Of a stretch of 64,000 nt of DNA, positions 59,735 through 64,000 are shown piece after piece. The DNA is taken from NCBI GenBank assembly GCA_030765055.1, contig CM060950.1:15368306-15432305 (forward strand). Reading direction: 5' to 3'. A model generated the notes under the pieces. It made no database searches. It had not been told where the DNA came from and saw only the letters and a program-made list of their open reading frames with translations. Source of the DNA: Mantis religiosa. Taxonomy: Eukaryota > Arthropoda > Insecta > Mantodea > Mantidae. Position 1 is the stretch's first letter. Each line of letters starts with the position of its first letter. The translations under genes were made by a program, and so were the position numbers.

Positions 59735-61740
59735 CTGGAACTGTCACTGTAAATATGGAGCCATTGATTGTCAAGTTATCATAAATTTATTATTTCTAGT
59801 GCCATTTGTTTCAGGACATATGAAGATGTTTCAGATTTTGTAAATTTGTCATATAAGTGTACATAGTGTTCAATATCAAACAGTTTTAAAGCCTTGGTAC
59901 TTGTTTGTAAATTTTCTTGTAATTAAAGAAGCTTAATTTTTGTTTGATATTTTGGTATTTTCTAAGAAAACTTTGTTGAGTTTTGAAGCTTAACTGTGAT
60001 TTTCTTTTATTCCTGTCATTTTAAAGTAGTCTGATTAATTTGTCATATTGTATAAGACTGCTTTTTCATTGTCAACATCAAGTATTGGATTACTTGTTAA
60101 CATTTGTAGAGCACACACTGGAGTAATTTAGCAGCTCCATCTATTAAAAAAAGAAATTGATTTTACACAATATGTGAAAAGTGCTTAAAGTTTGTGTGCT
60201 GTTTCTCTATTTCCTGCGTGCCAGTCTCTTAATAGTGGTAACATTTCCCAGCCTTTTTGCATACATTATCAATGTGTTTTTTCCAAGCTGAGTTTGTATC
60301 CAAAACAATAATTCATACTTCGTTTTGTCTTTATTAATTTCCATGAAGCTATTTGAAGTCCAATATTGCAATATTATCAAAGATTACTGTGCTACATTTA
60401 TCATCTCTTGACTTTGTTTTTCCGGTTTAGAATTCTATAACACTACTTCGTCTGCAACTATTAACACTTTGGATTATATTTTTTGTAATTGTCATGCAGG
60501 AATGTAGTTACAGATATTAAAATGTTTTATACTAAGGATACTACCTTGAGTTATGCCACGGTGTGTCTGGTGGTATTATGATAAATTATCAGTTTATCTG
60601 TTGGCAATAAGTGTTAGGTAATGAGTTTACTGCTCCAATGAAACATTTTGTCACGGGTTCCTTAAATGATAAGAATATTGAGTTGTTTGTACCTCCAAAT
60701 ACAATCATAAGCTCCTTAAAAGTCAGTAAATATTCCAAGAGTTACTTCACTTTTATTCAATGCCTCTTAATTCCCTGAATAAGACTTTAATCTGTTCATT
60801 TTTAAGGTATTTTCTAAACCCTGCTTGCTTTGCTAAAATATTAGCTAATTATGTTCTAGAAACCAATTTCATCGGCTGGAATTATTTTTTCCATGAGATT
60901 TGCTAATGTTGTTAATGCCATTGGACAATAACTTGAAAAACTAACTGCTTGTTTGCTTGATTTCAAAATAGGTATTATTATTCCTTTCTTCCATTCCTCT
61001 GGTACCTTTGTATTCTATAACAAGTTACAGAGATTTAGGAGACTTTAATTTTCCATTTCATCCTAGATAAGTGATGATTCCTGTATGTGTATTATCTGCA
61101 CATTGAGACTTTTTTATTTAAAGTTATTAACCTACAGTGCTATATTCTTCAATAAGTATTCTTTATTAAATATATGATATTCAAGTTTAATGGTTGATTG
61201 GATATATTCTTTAATGCTATTCTGCAACATTATTGTTCTATTTTAGTATTAGCTGATAATTTACAGTGTTAATGTAGTATATACTAAATTTATTAACTAT
61301 TTCATTTAATTGTAATTGTTTAATTGTTATAAATAAAAGGTATTTTAGGATTATCTTTCTTGTTTTCTATATTTTGTAACATCTGCATGCCTTTTGTGTA
61401 CAGTTTCTATGGACCAAGCTCTGCAGAAAATTATTAAGATGTTCTCCTTCAGTTCTGTAAACTTCATTTTTGAACTGAACACTGCATTTTCCCTGCTTTT
61501 GTAATTCTTTTTTATCTTTAGAGCTCTGTGCTATGGACCAAGTAACAAACTTTGAAATGCCACCAGTGTATAATTTGATAAAGAAGTTCATAATTCCACA
61601 ACCGGAGAGAACACAGCAGACAACAGCAAAAACAACAACAGATGATAATCAGAGCTCCGATTTGAAAAATGGAAGCGACAGCTTCTGAAACTAGTCCCTC
61701 AGAGAATAAAAATCTAAGCGCCAGACTGCCAAACCTCACT
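59735..61740 (-). pseudogene. LINE-A copy, unit 5
   Basis: The region before RT is well read at 61367-61739 (FLFSEGLVSEAVASIFQIGA, LWNYELLYQII, EGEHLNNFLQSLVHRN). The RT part (about 60400-60900) is more broken than in unit 2. RNase H is cut at the unit boundary as in units 2-4. Confidence 0.75.
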
Positions 61741-61972
61741 ACAAAGAATTTTTACAATTCATTTAGTTAAAGCAACATTCTCCTTGAACAGTATTAGGGA
61801 TAATGTGCTTAAATGGTAACTGTGCTAAACCCCAGCTCTCCATTTTATGCTGTCCATATTTATGGGGAATTTAACTTTATATACATTCCATAAAACTTGT
61901 GCTGACTTGACATACCATCGCCGACACTGTAGCTTATTAAGGCACTTTTATAAGAAAGTATCTTCTCCTTAC

Positions 61973-62896
61973 CTCCTACTTGGTGACTTATTGCTGAGCT
62001 TTCGCACTGAGTAGTTGGCAGTGCTCGTGCTTTTGCTGGAATACTGCTTGCAACTTCCTCAATGGTGTTGGTGATGGAGGTGTGGCTCTTCGAATAACTT
62101 CAGCCAGTTTTACCTGACTGGTGGAGGAGAATGTAAAAAAGGGTTGACTGAGAAGAGAACAAAGCAGTAATTTGTAAGATTTGTGAGTGCATGAACACAA
62201 TTACTATGCTGTGCATTTCCTTCATTTGATTCTAACCAGTTTTACCTACAAATTTTAAGACAATTGAACTTGCAATTGCATTTTTAAATTTGATTATATG
62301 TGTTACACCGACGAAGCATTTGCCTTAAAATCTAAATGGGTGTGAATTGCAAATATCAAGTGATCTAAGTGTGTTGTGAACGTTCCTATCAAACAAAAGC
62401 GTTATATGTCACAGAAAGAGAAATTATTTTATAAACTGCCAAAGTTGGTGAAAAATATAATAGTGGAATTTAAATTTAAATGGGTAGACAAAACATTCAA
62501 GGTATTTCTATAAAAATCAGGTTTAACTCATGTTATTTAATGCCTATATCTTCATCCTGCAATTCCTAAATTAAAAGGTTTCCCTTTGTACACAGATTAG
62601 TGGAATCACAATATACCAATGCAATTTATACACAAAACACTGTCACATACTAAGGTTGATATGTTGCAATGACAGATACTGCCCTTCAGTACTTAGATAA
62701 TTTTAAAATACCAAATGTAAGTAATTACTTACAGTAAAATCAAGGCTCTCTTTGACATTATTAATGAGTAGTATAACCCTATCTCCAATTAGAGAAACAA
62801 TTTCACATTCTAGTTCTGTAAGCTTGTGGTGCCTTACCTAGCCTTGTAGTATCTGTGTGCCCTCCTCATAACATTGCTCCTTCATTCTGCAAATTC
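61973..62896 (-). pseudogene. Gene remnant of unknown function, unit 5
   Basis: Exon A is 62733-62896, with donor GTAAGT and acceptor GTTTTAG, and reads ICRMKEQCYEE, then ELECEIVSLIGDRVILLIND and VKESLDFT; it has a small internal deletion. Exon B is 61973-62147, reading TSQVKLAEVIRRATPPSPTP. Where units 1-3 carry a stop (VE, stop, LT) this copy has lost that codon by deletion. Confidence 0.4.
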
Positions 62897-63539
62897 CTAA
62901 AACAAAAATTTATTTTCTAATAACTTCTGCAGCAGCTTATTTGTGTTTTCAAGTTACCATAAATAATATATGATGAACACAAGCATTCACAAACGGTTAG
63001 TAATGAGCCCCATTGCAGCAATACAGCGATGGTGTTTCTGCAAAGAGCAGGTTGGAAAAGATGAACCAAAGATATATTAAATTCAGGTATGTATTAAAAA
63101 TGTTTTGCTAATTAGTAATTATATATGCACCAGTTGCTTGGTTTTTTGTGCAATACTTCATTAACCTTGTTTTTAATTTACAAGAATATAGATTATGTAC
63201 AGCCATGTTGCTTTCCTGTAATCCAGGTGGTTAAAACGAGTTAAAATACATTGACATCTGTTTTAAGAATGCTGTACTAATTAGTAGTTATGAAGCTTTT
63301 TGAGCAACAATTCATTAATCTTGTTTTCAATTTATGTGATAACAGTTTATGCACAGTGACAGCTGGTTTTTTGGGTATGCCGTTTGGTGAACACAGGTTA
63401 AAATATCTGTAAAAAAAATGCCCTACAAATCAGCAACTATGTATGTGGCACTTGCTTACCTTTAGAGCAACATTTTATAACACTACCAGAGGAGGCAGCA
63501 GAAGATTTACTAGTCAGCCACGGACTTTCCCGCTCTGTC

Positions 63540-64000
63540 TCGTTTGCCACAGTACCTAGCTTGCAGCTTAACCTGCAAAATAAGTAACATGAATTTTTGT
63601 TCTGCTGAGTGTCGGTTGCGGATAAGTTTGGTTTGTGGTTTGTGTAGGGATGTTGATATGGAAGGCCCTTGAAATTCGGAAGGCACTTGTATAGCGTTTC
63701 CACGTTTGGGGAGAAACGGTTTGCTACGTTTCACTGTTTTAATTATGGGTTGCCTAAAGCTTGAACCATCAGGGCAGTGATGCTTAGAGCATCGGGGGTG
63801 GCTTTACCCACGAACGTCGTAGCCTGCATCTTGTCCTATTAATAGAGCAGTGTCCCAGCTTTTGCGCTTGACGGATGGCATTTATTTATAGCACGGCGAC
63901 AAACATTCTCTGAGGGAGGCATTTCGTTTAATGAAAATAATTCCAAAGGATTACTTTTAAAAATCCCAATACAAACATTCCTAAACCTAAATCTAAGAGC
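63540..64000. repeat. Conserved middle block of unit 5 (start only)
   Basis: Homologous to 39240-39710 and to 1-540. The window ends at CCTAAATCTAAGAGC, inside the block. Confidence 0.65.

Larger units (their letters stand above)
59730..64000. repeat. Compound tandem repeat, unit 5 (runs off the window)
   Basis: It keeps LINE-A, the exon-like blocks and the start of the unit 0-like block (63540-64000), and belongs to the subfamily of units 1 and 2 at its end (no extra block). It continues beyond the window. Confidence 0.82.

Overview
This window reads as an AT-rich stretch of arthropod nuclear DNA, most likely an insect with a large, transposon-dense genome (a hemimetabolous insect such as a cockroach or termite would fit, but the species cannot be fixed from the sequence). 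I see no intact host gene, no operons and no bacterial signals. Nearly everything recognisable is a transposable element, usually broken and often nested, or a spliced-gene remnant.

Layout. 1-1065 is a partial copy of a large repeat that recurs from 24.8 kb onward. 2757-8000 is a decayed Ty3/gypsy LTR retrotransposon (gag, protease, RT, RNase H, integrase), its RT split by a compound tRNA-derived SINE insertion with a 13-bp target-site duplication. 8.0-13.4 kb is mostly unassigned AT-rich DNA with one weak LTR-like block near 11.2-11.8 kb. 13.4-19.0 kb holds two paralogous modules (A and B) made of inverted Penelope-like element (PLE) pieces, a shared 3' region and a non-LTR reverse transcriptase fragment (LINE-B). 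They carry several datable later insertions: SINEs, a 45-bp orphan SINE tail and a 553-bp solo LTR. 19.1-21.3 kb holds two nested, dead DDE transposases of the IS630/Tc1/mariner superfamily. 21.8-22.3 kb is the 3' end of another non-LTR element.

From about 24.8 kb to the end the window is a direct array of a compound unit of about 10.5 kb: units 1 and 2 near full length, unit 3 about 9.1 kb with a PLE, unit 4 deleted to 4.8 kb, unit 5 running off the edge. Minus-strand content from low to high coordinates is: an I-like LINE with RNase H (LINE-A), two exon-like blocks of an unrecognised spliced gene, a conserved block matching 1-1065, LINE-B, and in units 1 and 2 a BED-type hAT transposase with a SINE inside it and a second SINE beyond it. 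Unit 1 alone keeps the LINE-A RNase H past the unit boundary, so the array edge appears to lie inside that LINE.

Nothing here forms a working pathway. The value of the window is its record of nested insertions, paralogous empty sites and parallel decay, which give a relative chronology. I did not find a convincing novel biochemical system. The best candidates for follow-up are the compound 10.5-kb array, the recurrent fold-back organisation of the SINE family and the unidentified two-exon gene remnant.
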